Shown: in pieces, positions 26,262-33,795 of the stretch
How positions within the stretch are numbered: position 1 is the first letter of the stretch
Layout: the number at the start of each line of letters is the position of its first letter
Assembly: GCF_019857205.1 (NCBI RefSeq)
Contig: NZ_JAHWXO010000004.1
Location: forward strand, 124,001-188,000
Source of the DNA: Qipengyuania pacifica
Lineage (GTDB): Bacteria; Pseudomonadota; Alphaproteobacteria; Sphingomonadales; Sphingomonadaceae
Length of the DNA stretch: 64,000 nucleotides
Reading direction: 5' to 3'
The notes under the pieces: model-generated
The model's database searches: none
The model's input: the letters and a program-made list of their open reading frames with translations, nothing else
Told to the model about the DNA's origin: nothing
Translations under genes and position numbers: made by a program

Positions 26262-27256
26262 AAGCAGTCCTTTCGAAGGAGACCGGTGGCCCTGAAACCC
26301 TCGTTGTCGAGGAGATTGATACCCCTACGGCCGGCTCGGGTGAGGTTCTGGTCAAGGTCGCTGCCTGTGCGATCAATTTTCCCGATACGCTGATCATCCG
26401 CGACATGTACCAGTTCAAACCCCCTCGCCCCTTCGCGCCAGGTGGCGAAATCTCCGGCACCATCGAAGCGCTGGGTGAAGGGGTCACCGATTTCGCCGTA
26501 GGTGACCGGGTGATGTGCGGCGTCGGCAACGGCGGCCTGCAGGAAAAGGTCGTCGTTCCGGCAGCCAAGCTGTTCAAGGTGCCCGATGGCATCGATCTGG
26601 TAAAAGCCAGCGCGCTACTGATGACCTATGGCACGACGATCCACGGGCTGAAGGATCGCGGTGATATCAAGGAAGGCGAGACGGTTCTCGTACTCGGCGC
26701 CGCCGGTGGCGTTGGTCTCTCGGCCGTCGAACTCGCCAAGGCGTATGGCTGCCGGGTCGTCGCTGCCGTCTCCACTGAAGAAAAGGGCGAAGTTGCCAGG
26801 AAGCACGGCGCCGACGAAGTGGTGATCTATCCTCGCGCCCCGTTCGATAAGGACACGTCCAAGCAGCTCGCGAATGACTTCAAGACGGCCGTAGGCCCTG
26901 ATGGCGCCAACATCGTATATGATATCGTGGGCGGCGATTATTCCGAGCCAGCCTTGCGCGCGATCGCCTGGGAAGGACGCTTCCTGGTCGTCGGCTTCCC
27001 CGCAGGCATCGCGAAAATGCCGCTCAATCTCACCCTTTTGAAGAGCTGCGACATCCGCGGTGTATTCTGGGGCGCATTTGCCGCGCGCGAGCCGAAACGC
27101 AACGAGCAGAATATTCAAGAGCTCTTCGATCTCTGGAAAGCCGGCAAAATCGAACCGCTGGTGAGCGAGACATATCCGTTGGAGCGGGCGCACGAAGCGA
27201 TCGCCAAGCTCGAGAACCGCGGAGCGATCGGTAAACTCGTCGTTGTAATGGAATAA
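26258..27256 (+). CDS. NADPH:quinone oxidoreductase family (zinc-less MDR)
   Basis: The 332-aa medium-chain dehydrogenase/reductase resembles quinone oxidoreductase (QOR). It lacks the structural-zinc cysteines. Its cofactor loop is [19 protein letters not shown] (about 147-165), and the GD.V motif [12 protein letters not shown] is near 85. It starts at a GTG overlapping leuD's stop. The link to leucine synthesis is positional only; QOR-like enzymes reduce quinones or enones. DUF1476 follows after 67 bp. Confidence 0.9.
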   Translation: MKAVLSKETGGPETLVVEEIDTPTAGSGEVLVKVAACAINFPDTLIIRDMYQFKPPRPFAPGGEISGTIEALGEGVTDFAVGDRVMCGVGNGGLQEKVVVPAAKLFKVPDGIDLVKASALLMTYGTTIHGLKDRGDIKEGETVLVLGAAGGVGLSAVELAKAYGCRVVAAVSTEEKGEVARKHGADEVVIYPRAPFDKDTSKQLANDFKTAVGPDGANIVYDIVGGDYSEPALRAIAWEGRFLVVGFPAGIAKMPLNLTLLKSCDIRGVFWGAFAAREPKRNEQNIQELFDLWKAGKIEPLVSETYPLERAHEAIAKLENRGAIGKLVVVME

Positions 27257-27323
27257 GCGCCCTTGCAGGCCGGTGGGGCCACGCCTATTCCGGCCCGCAA
27301 GATTCCATCCCGAGAGGACTGAC

Positions 27324-27650
27324 ATGACTGATTTTAAAGATCGCGAACGCGGCGAAGAAGCCAAGTTTGCCTTCGACGAGGAAAATGCCTTCAAGATCGC
27401 TGCACGCCGCAATCGTCTTGTTGGCGAATGGGCTGCCGGGCTCATGGGCCTCACCGATGAAGAGACCGACGCCTATAAAAAGGCTGTCGTGCAGGCCGAT
27501 TTCGAAGAAGCTGGCGATGAAGACGTCATCCGCAAGCTTCTGGGCGATCTGACTGCGGCCGAATGCGATGTCAGCGAAGCCGACATTCGCACCAAGTTGG
27601 AAGAATGCTCCGTCGAAGCGCGGCGGCAGTTCATGAGCGATCAGGGCTGA
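27324..27650 (+). CDS. DUF1476 protein (alphaproteobacterial F1-ATPase inhibitor zeta-like)
   Basis: The 108-aa helical protein begins MTDFKDRERGEEAKFAFDEE, which matches the DUF1476 family. In Paracoccus this family is the F1FO-ATPase zeta subunit, whose N-terminus blocks ATP hydrolysis. FKIAARRNRLVGEWAAGLMG follows directly, then a four-helix region. Family identity is secure by signature; the inhibitory role in this organism is inference, since in some relatives the protein barely inhibits. ATG 27324 has GAGAGGA upstream. BolA follows 5 bp later. Confidence 0.92.
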   Translation: MTDFKDRERGEEAKFAFDEENAFKIAARRNRLVGEWAAGLMGLTDEETDAYKKAVVQADFEEAGDEDVIRKLLGDLTAAECDVSEADIRTKLEECSVEARRQFMSDQG

Positions 27651-27655
27651 ATGTA

Positions 27656-27889
27656 ATGCCCATGGCCGCAGACGACATCGTCACGCTGATCGAAGAAGCG
27701 CTTCCCGGCGCAGTCGTGGAAATGCGCGATCTGGCGGGCGACAATGATCATTGGGCCGCCAAGGTTACGGCGCCGCAATTCGCCGGGCTGACGCGTGTCA
27801 GACAACACAAGCTGGTTTATGATGCGCTGGGCGGGCGAATGGGGGGCGAACTGCACGCCTTGCAACTCACTACACAAGCCCCCACCTGA
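27656..27889 (+). CDS. BolA family protein
   Basis: The 77-aa BolA-fold protein (or 75 aa from the ATG at 27662) has the strand-helix pattern of the family: VTLIEEALPGAVVEMRDL, then WAAKVTAPQFAGLTRVRQHKL split around position 45, and YDALGGRMGGELHAL. RQHKLVY is the conserved RHR/RHK class site that binds Fe-S with a monothiol glutaredoxin. It lies immediately before such a glutaredoxin, the common genomic pairing, which points to Fe-S trafficking or iron signalling. Confidence 0.92.
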   Translation: MPMAADDIVTLIEEALPGAVVEMRDLAGDNDHWAAKVTAPQFAGLTRVRQHKLVYDALGGRMGGELHALQLTTQAPT

Positions 27890-27923
27890 TCTCGCATACC
27901 GAATTTAGACAAAGGACGGACCA

Positions 27924-28253
27924 ATGTCCGATACCAATCAGCGTATAACCGATATTGTCGGCGCCAACGATGTCGTGCTCTTCATGAAGGGCACCCCGCT
28001 TTTTCCGCAATGCGGATTTTCCAGTCGCGCGATTGCCATCCTCGACCATTGCGGCGTCGCTTATGACAGTGTGGACGTGCTGCAAGACATGGAAATCCGT
28101 CAAGGCATCAAGGCCTTTTCCGACTGGCCGACCATTCCCCAACTCTATGTGAAGGGCGAATTCGTGGGTGGCAGCGACATCATGATGGAAATGTTCGAAG
28201 CAGGCGAACTCCAGCAGATGATGGATGAGAAGCAGGTCGCCAAAGCATCGTAG
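27924..28253 (+). CDS. grxD: Monothiol glutaredoxin, Grx4 family
   Basis: The 109-aa protein of the Grx4/GrxD class has the single-cysteine CGFS active site at residues 30-33 and the GSH-site segments [29 protein letters not shown] and [12 protein letters not shown]. Such proteins carry [2Fe-2S] clusters and form heterodimers with BolA. It is 34 bp after the BolA gene, probably cotranscribed with DUF1476 and BolA, and a strong terminator follows about 95 bp later. Confidence 0.95.
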   Translation: MSDTNQRITDIVGANDVVLFMKGTPLFPQCGFSSRAIAILDHCGVAYDSVDVLQDMEIRQGIKAFSDWPTIPQLYVKGEFVGGSDIMMEMFEAGELQQMMDEKQVAKAS

Positions 28254-28611
28254 CTTCTTGTTACCTTCAGCAGCCTTTCCAGCCAGCAACGCACTGGCTT
28301 TTGTGAAAGCGAGCTGAGCCCACTCCAATTGCAGTTGTAGAACGGGAAAGGCCCGTCCGGTGGGAAACCGGACGGGCCTTTTTTCTTAGCGACGCAGGGT
28401 TTGGAGACCGTGGGTTCGGCGTCGCCACAAAGACGTGATCGAGACACGGCACATAAAGCATGGGATGTGCCAAAATTCAGGCACGGGCGGTTGTTCTGGC
28501 CTTTCGTTGGTTAATGGGCATTCCGCGGCATTGCCTTCTGTAAAGTTTATCGACACCGGACATCCGGCTTTAGCCCTTGGCAATGGTCGCAGCCACCGTC
28601 ACAACATCAGC
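28254..28611. other. 358-bp intergenic region
   Basis: Between grxD and the NUDIX gene there is a strong terminator at 28348-28384. The last 225 bp before the NUDIX ATG are less GC-rich than the surroundings (for example around 28480-28560) and presumably hold its promoter. The NUDIX frame stays open upstream to 28435, but that part has no family similarity. I see no RNA gene. Confidence 0.5.
28348..28384 (+). terminator. Rho-independent terminator after grxD
   Basis: AAGGCCCGTCCGG and CCGGACGGGCCTT form a perfect 13-bp stem with a 7-nt loop (TGGGAAA), followed by a run of Ts (with the stem, TTTTTT then C). It terminates the DUF1476-BolA-grxD unit. Confidence 0.92.
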
Positions 28612-29394
28612 ATGAACGAACCAACCGATATCGGCGCCGACGGCATTCCAGCAGCGACCGTGGTCATTTTTCGCAATTCGTCAGAGGATGGCCCGCCTGA
28701 GATTCTGATGACGATCCGATCGCGCGAAATGGTTTTTGCCGGCGGCATGGCCGTCTTCCCGGGCGGACGGGTCGACCCGGCAGATTTCGACCTCGGGGCA
28801 AAGATTGGCGGTCGCCTCGATCCAGACGAAGCTGCACACCAGATCGCCGTTGTACGCGAAACGCTTGAAGAAACAGGGTTGGTCATCGGACTGAACGGCG
28901 AAATCAATGCCGATAAAGCGCGCGCCGCCCGGAAGTACCTCGAACAGACCGGTGAGCTCGAACCGGTTCTCGAACATTTCGGATGGGAACTCGATCTCGA
29001 TCAGTTAGTGCCGTTTGCCCGCTGGTATCCAAAGAATGAACGCATCCCGCGTGTCTATGACACACGTTTCTACCTAGCCGACATCGGTACAGGCGCGGTC
29101 GAGATAGAGGCGGACCTTTCCGAAAATACGCATCTTTTCTGGACCACTGCCCAGGGCGCGCTCGATTCTGCGGAAAGGGGGGACATCAAGGTAATCTTCC
29201 CGACCCGCCGCAATCTGGAGCGCCTCGCCCTGTTCGAAAATTTCGCCGCGGCGAAGGCTCAGGCCGAAGCCATTCCCGTGAAAACGATAACTCCCTTCAT
29301 TGGCGAAATGGATGGCAAGTCGTGGCTGCACATTGGTGAGGATCTGGGATACCCCGTGACGGGCGAACCGTTGAATACGGTGGCAAGAGGCTGA
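28612..29394 (+). CDS. NUDIX hydrolase
   Basis: The 260-aa hydrolase acts on nucleoside diphosphates linked to another moiety. The Nudix core begins FAGGMAVFPGGRVD (about 42-55), and after an insertion the box is completed by AAHQIAVVRETLEETGLVI (about 72-90, REx2EEx G pattern). The split box and VFPGG form resemble NUDT19/NUDT7-like acyl-CoA diphosphatases, but the substrate is not proved. The C-terminal half (FARWYPKNERIPRVYDTRFYL) is typical of the same group. ATG 28612 is chosen because the upstream frame is not conserved. Confidence 0.85.
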   Translation: MNEPTDIGADGIPAATVVIFRNSSEDGPPEILMTIRSREMVFAGGMAVFPGGRVDPADFDLGAKIGGRLDPDEAAHQIAVVRETLEETGLVIGLNGEINADKARAARKYLEQTGELEPVLEHFGWELDLDQLVPFARWYPKNERIPRVYDTRFYLADIGTGAVEIEADLSENTHLFWTTAQGALDSAERGDIKVIFPTRRNLERLALFENFAAAKAQAEAIPVKTITPFIGEMDGKSWLHIGEDLGYPVTGEPLNTVARG

Positions 29395-29532
29395 CGTTTG
29401 GTGCTCACTCTTCCGGACTCATTGGTATGGCGTTGGCAATTATCGACGGTGCTTGCGGCCAAATAAATGTTTCCGCTCTGCGACAGGTGGCGTCGTAAGG
29501 CAGTTCGGGTAAGATAGGATTATGGGGGACGC

Positions 29533-30543
29533 ATGGTAACGATACGCGACGTTGCGAAAGCCGCAGGCGTGTCGGTTGCCACCGCGTCGCGCGCGCTTAA
29601 CGGCATGTCCATCGTCACAGCAAAAACACGCGAAAAAATCGAAGCTGCAGCGACCGCGCTTGATTATGTTCCACACAGTGGCGCGAGAAGCCTCACCAAG
29701 CGCAAGACCGATACGATAGGGGTTATTCTACCCGATTTATTCGGCGAGTTCTTTTCCGAAATCATTCGCGGTATCGACCTTGTCACCCATCGCGCCGGCA
29801 AGAGCTTGCTGCTGGGCAATATGCATGGGAGTGCCGAAGAAACTGCACAAGCGATCCGGGCGATGCGTGGCAGGGTTGACGGACTGCTTGTCATGCCACC
29901 GAACTCTCGCGCGGATACCGTAGAGGCAGTGACGCGCGATATCCCCACCGTACTGCTTAACGCCCAGGGAACCGATGACGTCACTCCGTTTGTATCGGTA
30001 GACAATTATACAGGCGCGCGGTTGGTCACGGACCATCTCATCGATCGCGGAGCACGCAATATAATTCATATCGCGGGTCCGGCTAACAATCGCGATGCGC
30101 GCGAGCGACAGCGGGGATATTGCGACGTGCTGGCGGAGCGGACCGGCAATGGAAGCCCATTGATATTGCCAGGCGATTTTCGCGATGATGCGGGTCGCGA
30201 GGCCGCCCGCTTGCTGCTTACCAGCGGCATTACCTTCGATGCTGTGTTTGCCAGCAACGACATGATGGCGGTCGAATTGATGAGCGAGTTGCGCGTGGCC
30301 GGTCTTCAGATCGGTAGCGATATTCTTGTCGCGGGGTTTGATGACATTCCGCTTGCCCGGCATGTGACGCCGGGCCTCACGACAGTTCATTCCGACATTA
30401 CACGTGTGGGTTCGACGGCCGCCGAACTGATGCTTCGCATGATGGAAGGCGAGACGCTGGAACAGGATCAGAGTCTGATCATCGCACCCACCCTCGCGAT
30501 CAGAGGATCAAGTCAAGGAGGAGCGGGAACGGCTCGTACCTGA
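29533..30543 (+). CDS. LacI family transcriptional regulator of the glycan locus
   Basis: The 336-aa LacI/GalR regulator has an HTH at residues 2-25 (VTIRDVAKAAGVSVATASRAL), a hinge (SLTKRKTDTIGVILPDL) and a periplasmic-binding-protein-like effector domain with FVSVDNYTGARLVTDHLI and FDAVFASNDMMAVELM. It leads a locus of glycan-degrading genes. Two near-identical AACCGGTT-centred palindromes upstream of the receptor/GH3 and GH97/permease pairs have the central CG dyad usual for LacI operators, so it is the likely repressor. The effector is probably the released sugar. Confidence 0.93.
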   Translation: MVTIRDVAKAAGVSVATASRALNGMSIVTAKTREKIEAAATALDYVPHSGARSLTKRKTDTIGVILPDLFGEFFSEIIRGIDLVTHRAGKSLLLGNMHGSAEETAQAIRAMRGRVDGLLVMPPNSRADTVEAVTRDIPTVLLNAQGTDDVTPFVSVDNYTGARLVTDHLIDRGARNIIHIAGPANNRDARERQRGYCDVLAERTGNGSPLILPGDFRDDAGREAARLLLTSGITFDAVFASNDMMAVELMSELRVAGLQIGSDILVAGFDDIPLARHVTPGLTTVHSDITRVGSTAAELMLRMMEGETLEQDQSLIIAPTLAIRGSSQGGAGTART

Positions 30544-30563
30544 CGAATTGACCCCGTATCGAG

Positions 30564-30600
30564 AACTCGAATAGGACGAACTTATTTCTATTTTCGAGTT
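30564..30600. repeat. Inverted repeat between lacI-type gene and esterase
   Basis: AACTCGAA (30564-30571) and TTCGAGTT (30593-30600) form an 8-bp dyad, with TAG/CTA partly extending it over a 21-nt spacer. It follows the regulator stop by about 20 bp and precedes the esterase ATG by 18. It may be a weak terminator, a translation-control stem or an operator with widely spaced arms. Confidence 0.35.
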
Positions 30601-30618
30601 TCTTGGAGAAAGATCGCG

Positions 30619-31371
30619 ATGACCCGGTTCGGACGTTTTGCCGTGCTGCTAACTGCAGCATCAATGGCCACGGCTTGCGCGAGTATGTCGGGTCCAGCGC
30701 TCGCTTATGCGGTACCCGTGATCACTGGACAACACCCGCAACAGAGTCTGGAGGCAGGAGGCTACCCGTACCAGTTGTTTGTGCCCCGTTCATACGATTC
30801 CGAAGCCAAATGGCCATTGATGATTTTCCTCCACGGCTCCGGGGAGCGTGGATCGGACATCGCGAAGGTCAAGGTTCACGGACCGCCCAAGCACGCGGAC
30901 ATGGATCCAGACTTTCCCTTCATTCTCGTCTCCCCATTGCTGCCTGCGGAAGAAGACTGGGATGTTTCGAAGCTGGAAGCGATCCTCGATCATATTGTGG
31001 AGACGATGCCGATAGATGAAAATCGCATCTACCTCACCGGTTTGAGCCGAGGTGGGCGTGCCACATGGCGGTGGGGAGCCGAGCGGCCCGATCTCTTTGC
31101 GGCACTAGTCCCGGTTGCTGGGCAAGGTGATCCTGCGACCGCCTGTGAACTGGTTGATGTACCAATCTGGGCATTGCATGGCGATCGGGACGATGTGGTC
31201 ATTCCTGAGGGAAGTTTTGCGATGGCGCGCGCGATCAGGGCGTGCGGTGGCAATCGAAGCAGGCTGACGATCTATCCCGACCTTGGCCACAACGCATGGG
31301 ACCCCGCCTATGCGGATCCCGAACTCTACCTCTGGATGCTTTCGCAGCGGCGGACTGACGCAGATGACTAG
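30619..31371 (+). CDS. Exported alpha/beta hydrolase (esterase/phospholipase-like)
   Basis: The 250-aa secreted serine hydrolase has a lipoprotein-type signal (MATACASM, Cys near 20) or a cleavable signal. The oxyanion region is WPLMIFLHGSGERGSD (about 70-85). The nucleophile is in TGLSRGGRATW (near 141), the acid in LHGDRDDVV (near 193) and the histidine in DLGHNAWDPAY (near 220). This is the family of predicted peptidases/phospholipases found in glycan loci, which may remove acyl groups from polysaccharide. It is followed by the phosphodiesterase-like gene with an 8-bp overlap. Confidence 0.82.
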   Translation: MTRFGRFAVLLTAASMATACASMSGPALAYAVPVITGQHPQQSLEAGGYPYQLFVPRSYDSEAKWPLMIFLHGSGERGSDIAKVKVHGPPKHADMDPDFPFILVSPLLPAEEDWDVSKLEAILDHIVETMPIDENRIYLTGLSRGGRATWRWGAERPDLFAALVPVAGQGDPATACELVDVPIWALHGDRDDVVIPEGSFAMARAIRACGGNRSRLTIYPDLGHNAWDPAYADPELYLWMLSQRRTDADD

Positions 31372-32239
31372 ACTATATGCGGCGCTGGTGCTGATCGGCA
31401 TGCTGCTGGTCGCCGGATGCATACACGCGCCGACCGCCAAGACAGAGCGCGAAGCGCAACTTAATGTGATGACCTATAACATCAGGCTCGATCTGGCATC
31501 GGATGGGCCCAATGCCTGGCCAGAGCGACGCACGCTCGTGCGCGATCTGATCCGCTATGAAGCGCCGGCAATCCTCGGCATGCAGGAGGTATTGCTTCCC
31601 CAGAAGCGCTATCTGGAAAAAACACTTCCCGCCTATTCTTTCATCGGAGCGGGCCGGGATGATGGGGAGGAAGCTGGCGAGTTTTCACCGCTAGCGTGGC
31701 GGCGCGATATGTTCGAAATGACCGACAGTGGTACCTTCTGGCTGTCTCCCACACCGGATGTTCCAGGTAAGGGTTGGGATGCCGCCTACCCGCGCATTGC
31801 CGCGTGGGCCATTCTGGAACGCCGCGATGGTCGAGGAAAGCTCCGCGTTCTCAATACGCACTTCGATCATGTCGGCGCGGCCGCTCAGGTCAACGCAGCC
31901 AAACTCATTTCGCACTGGATTAACGCGGGCCTTGGAAAGGGCTTGCCGACGATCGTGATGGGCGACTTTAACTCCGACCCGGACAGCGAAGCCTATCAGG
32001 TCCTGACTTCCGGGGCGCTTGTCGATAGCCGCGGCGAAAGCATCGCCCCTCCTTACGGACCGCCGGGCACTTTTACCGGCTTCGACATAGCCCAGAACGC
32101 CCGCGCGGCGATCGATCACATATTCGTATCACCTGACATTCTCGTCGATCGATATGCGGTGATCACTCAGCACTGGGGTGGCCGCCTGCCATCGGACCAC
32201 TATCCGGTCAGTGTGGTTCTGCGACTGCCAGACAGTTAG
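31364..32239 (+). CDS. Endonuclease/exonuclease/phosphatase family lipoprotein
   Basis: The 291-aa protein starts MTRLYAALVLIGMLLVAGC with a lipobox (Cys19). The EEP-fold motifs are complete: MTYNIRLDLAS, GMQEVLLP, LNTHFDHVGAAA, MGDFNSDPDS, IDHIFVSPDI and SDHYPVSVVL. These are phosphodiesterases or phosphatases acting on phosphorylated sugars, lipids or nucleic acids. Members that sit in sugar-utilisation loci of Bacteroidetes and sphingomonads are usually annotated only by fold. The start at 31364 overlaps the esterase by 8 bp. It converges on the GH144 gene with 4 bp between. Confidence 0.85.
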   Translation: MTRLYAALVLIGMLLVAGCIHAPTAKTEREAQLNVMTYNIRLDLASDGPNAWPERRTLVRDLIRYEAPAILGMQEVLLPQKRYLEKTLPAYSFIGAGRDDGEEAGEFSPLAWRRDMFEMTDSGTFWLSPTPDVPGKGWDAAYPRIAAWAILERRDGRGKLRVLNTHFDHVGAAAQVNAAKLISHWINAGLGKGLPTIVMGDFNSDPDSEAYQVLTSGALVDSRGESIAPPYGPPGTFTGFDIAQNARAAIDHIFVSPDILVDRYAVITQHWGGRLPSDHYPVSVVLRLPDS

Positions 32240-32243
32240 AGCC

Positions 32244-33728
32244 CTACCGCTCGGCATCGTCCAGCCAGCCCCCGGAGAACCCGGCCCGCTCCAGGCCGCG
32301 GCGGATATGCGGGTTCTTACGCATCGTCGCCCATACGAGGCCGGTGCGCTGGTTTTCCAACATGGCCAGGATCGGGCCCTGGTCGATGCCGAGATGATCG
32401 CGCGCGACCCAGCCTTTGACCGGATCGGTATCGCCCGTTGTCGAGCCGGCGTCCACGAACGTAAAGCTGGGGTTGATGGCATCCTTGAAGCCGTAATCGG
32501 TGTAGAGGCGGTCGCCATACTTCGCCTTCATGCTCATCAGCGCCGGGATGGTAACCTCAGGCGCGAAGGGTATCGACCCGCCCGCTGCTGTCGGGACGAT
32601 GGTGCCGTCATCGACCACGCGAATGGCACTGACGCCGCGCGCAGCATAGGTCAGGAAGGTGCGGGACTTGCCGTTAACGGTGTACTGGCCCGCCGATGAA
32701 GCTGGCCCGTCTGACGCAGTCCACCCCCAGATGCTAGCACTGTAATCCTTCCAGTCATTGGGATTGTCGGCACCATAGGCCCGCTGGCTCAACGTGGCGC
32801 GCCGGCTATTCTCGAAATAGTCGATGCCCTTCGAGCGCATGAAGTCATCCTGGATGCCACGGAAATCGATCCAGACGTGGCTGTACTGGTGTCCGAACAA
32901 AGGCTCGAACTGGAGATATTCGTAACCGTAGTAGGTGCCCCAGTCCTTCTCGAGATCCATGGCCCAGGCCTGATCCCAAGCTTCCTTGCCAACGGGATGT
33001 GTGGGGGATCCTGCTGCCAGTATGTAAACCAGCATGCCTTCGTTGTAGCCGATCCAGTCATGCGTACCAAAGTCGCCCCCTTCCCCGCGCTCGGGGTACC
33101 ACCCCATGGCGATCGCCTTTCCGCTCCCGCCATTGGCTGATGGAATGGTGCTGTTTTCGCGCTGAACGAAAGTCCAGTCGACCCGCCGGTAGATCTTCTC
33201 CGCGAGATCGCGGATCTCCCGTTCCACGGCTGTGTCGCGATCGAAGTAGCTTTGAGCGAATAGAACGCCGCCGAGGAGTAGCGCGGTGTCGACTGTAGAA
33301 AGTTCGGTATTGCCGCGCCGCGTGCCATCTTCGTTATTCAGAAAATGGTAGAAGAAACCCTTGTGACCGCTCGTTCCGCTGACCGCGGGCCCTTGCGGGG
33401 CATTCCAGTAAAATTCCAGACAATCTCGCGTACGCTGGGCAGCATCGTCGCGCGAAACATAACCACGTTCAGCACCAACGCCAAAGGCGGTCAGGGCATA
33501 GCCTGTCGCAGCGATCGAGGAGAACGGGTTGCTGGGCCACCGGTCCGGCGCCAGGCACCGCTCGGTATCGGTAGTATCCCAGAAATACCGAAATGTGCGC
33601 TGAGTCAGATCTTCGGAGAAAGCAACCACATCGTTCGATGCGGGGCCAGAAGACGCAGGCGGATCGAAATTGGCGCAGGCAGCGAGGGTTAAAGACAGGG
33701 CGACAGCTGAAGCTGCGGAAAATCTCAT
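32244..33728 (-). CDS. GH144-type (glucoamylase-like, PF10091) secreted glucanase
   Basis: The 494-aa lipoprotein has LSLTLAACANF (Cys near 19) and the fold of the 'glycoamylase' family. Characterised members of that family (CAZy GH144) are endo-beta-1,2-glucanases; others act on beta-glucans. Motifs seen are FRYFWDTTDTE, SSIAATGYALTAFGVGAERG, NTELSTVDTALLLGGVLFAQ, MGWYPERGEG and DWIGYNEGMLVYILA, then FGHQYSHVWIDFRGI. The exact specificity is inference from family. On the minus strand it lies 67 bp downstream of the TonB receptor, likely the same operon, with a strong hairpin between them. Confidence 0.85.
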   Translation of the reverse strand: MRFSAASAVALSLTLAACANFDPPASSGPASNDVVAFSEDLTQRTFRYFWDTTDTERCLAPDRWPSNPFSSIAATGYALTAFGVGAERGYVSRDDAAQRTRDCLEFYWNAPQGPAVSGTSGHKGFFYHFLNNEDGTRRGNTELSTVDTALLLGGVLFAQSYFDRDTAVEREIRDLAEKIYRRVDWTFVQRENSTIPSANGGSGKAIAMGWYPERGEGGDFGTHDWIGYNEGMLVYILAAGSPTHPVGKEAWDQAWAMDLEKDWGTYYGYEYLQFEPLFGHQYSHVWIDFRGIQDDFMRSKGIDYFENSRRATLSQRAYGADNPNDWKDYSASIWGWTASDGPASSAGQYTVNGKSRTFLTYAARGVSAIRVVDDGTIVPTAAGGSIPFAPEVTIPALMSMKAKYGDRLYTDYGFKDAINPSFTFVDAGSTTGDTDPVKGWVARDHLGIDQGPILAMLENQRTGLVWATMRKNPHIRRGLERAGFSGGWLDDAER

Positions 33729-33750
33729 GATAAACTCAAATCGTTATGAT

Positions 33751-33778
33751 GTGCCGCACCGGGAGGACAGTGCGGCAC
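33751..33778 (-). terminator. Hairpin between the TonB receptor and GH144 genes
   Basis: GTGCCGCAC and GTGCGGCAC form a perfect 9-bp stem with a 10-nt loop, 17 bp after the receptor stop on the minus strand. No T-run follows. Such a stem may attenuate or protect mRNA so that the receptor and the enzyme are made at different levels. Confidence 0.5.
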
Positions 33779-33795
33779 ACCTTGTTGCGACCCGA

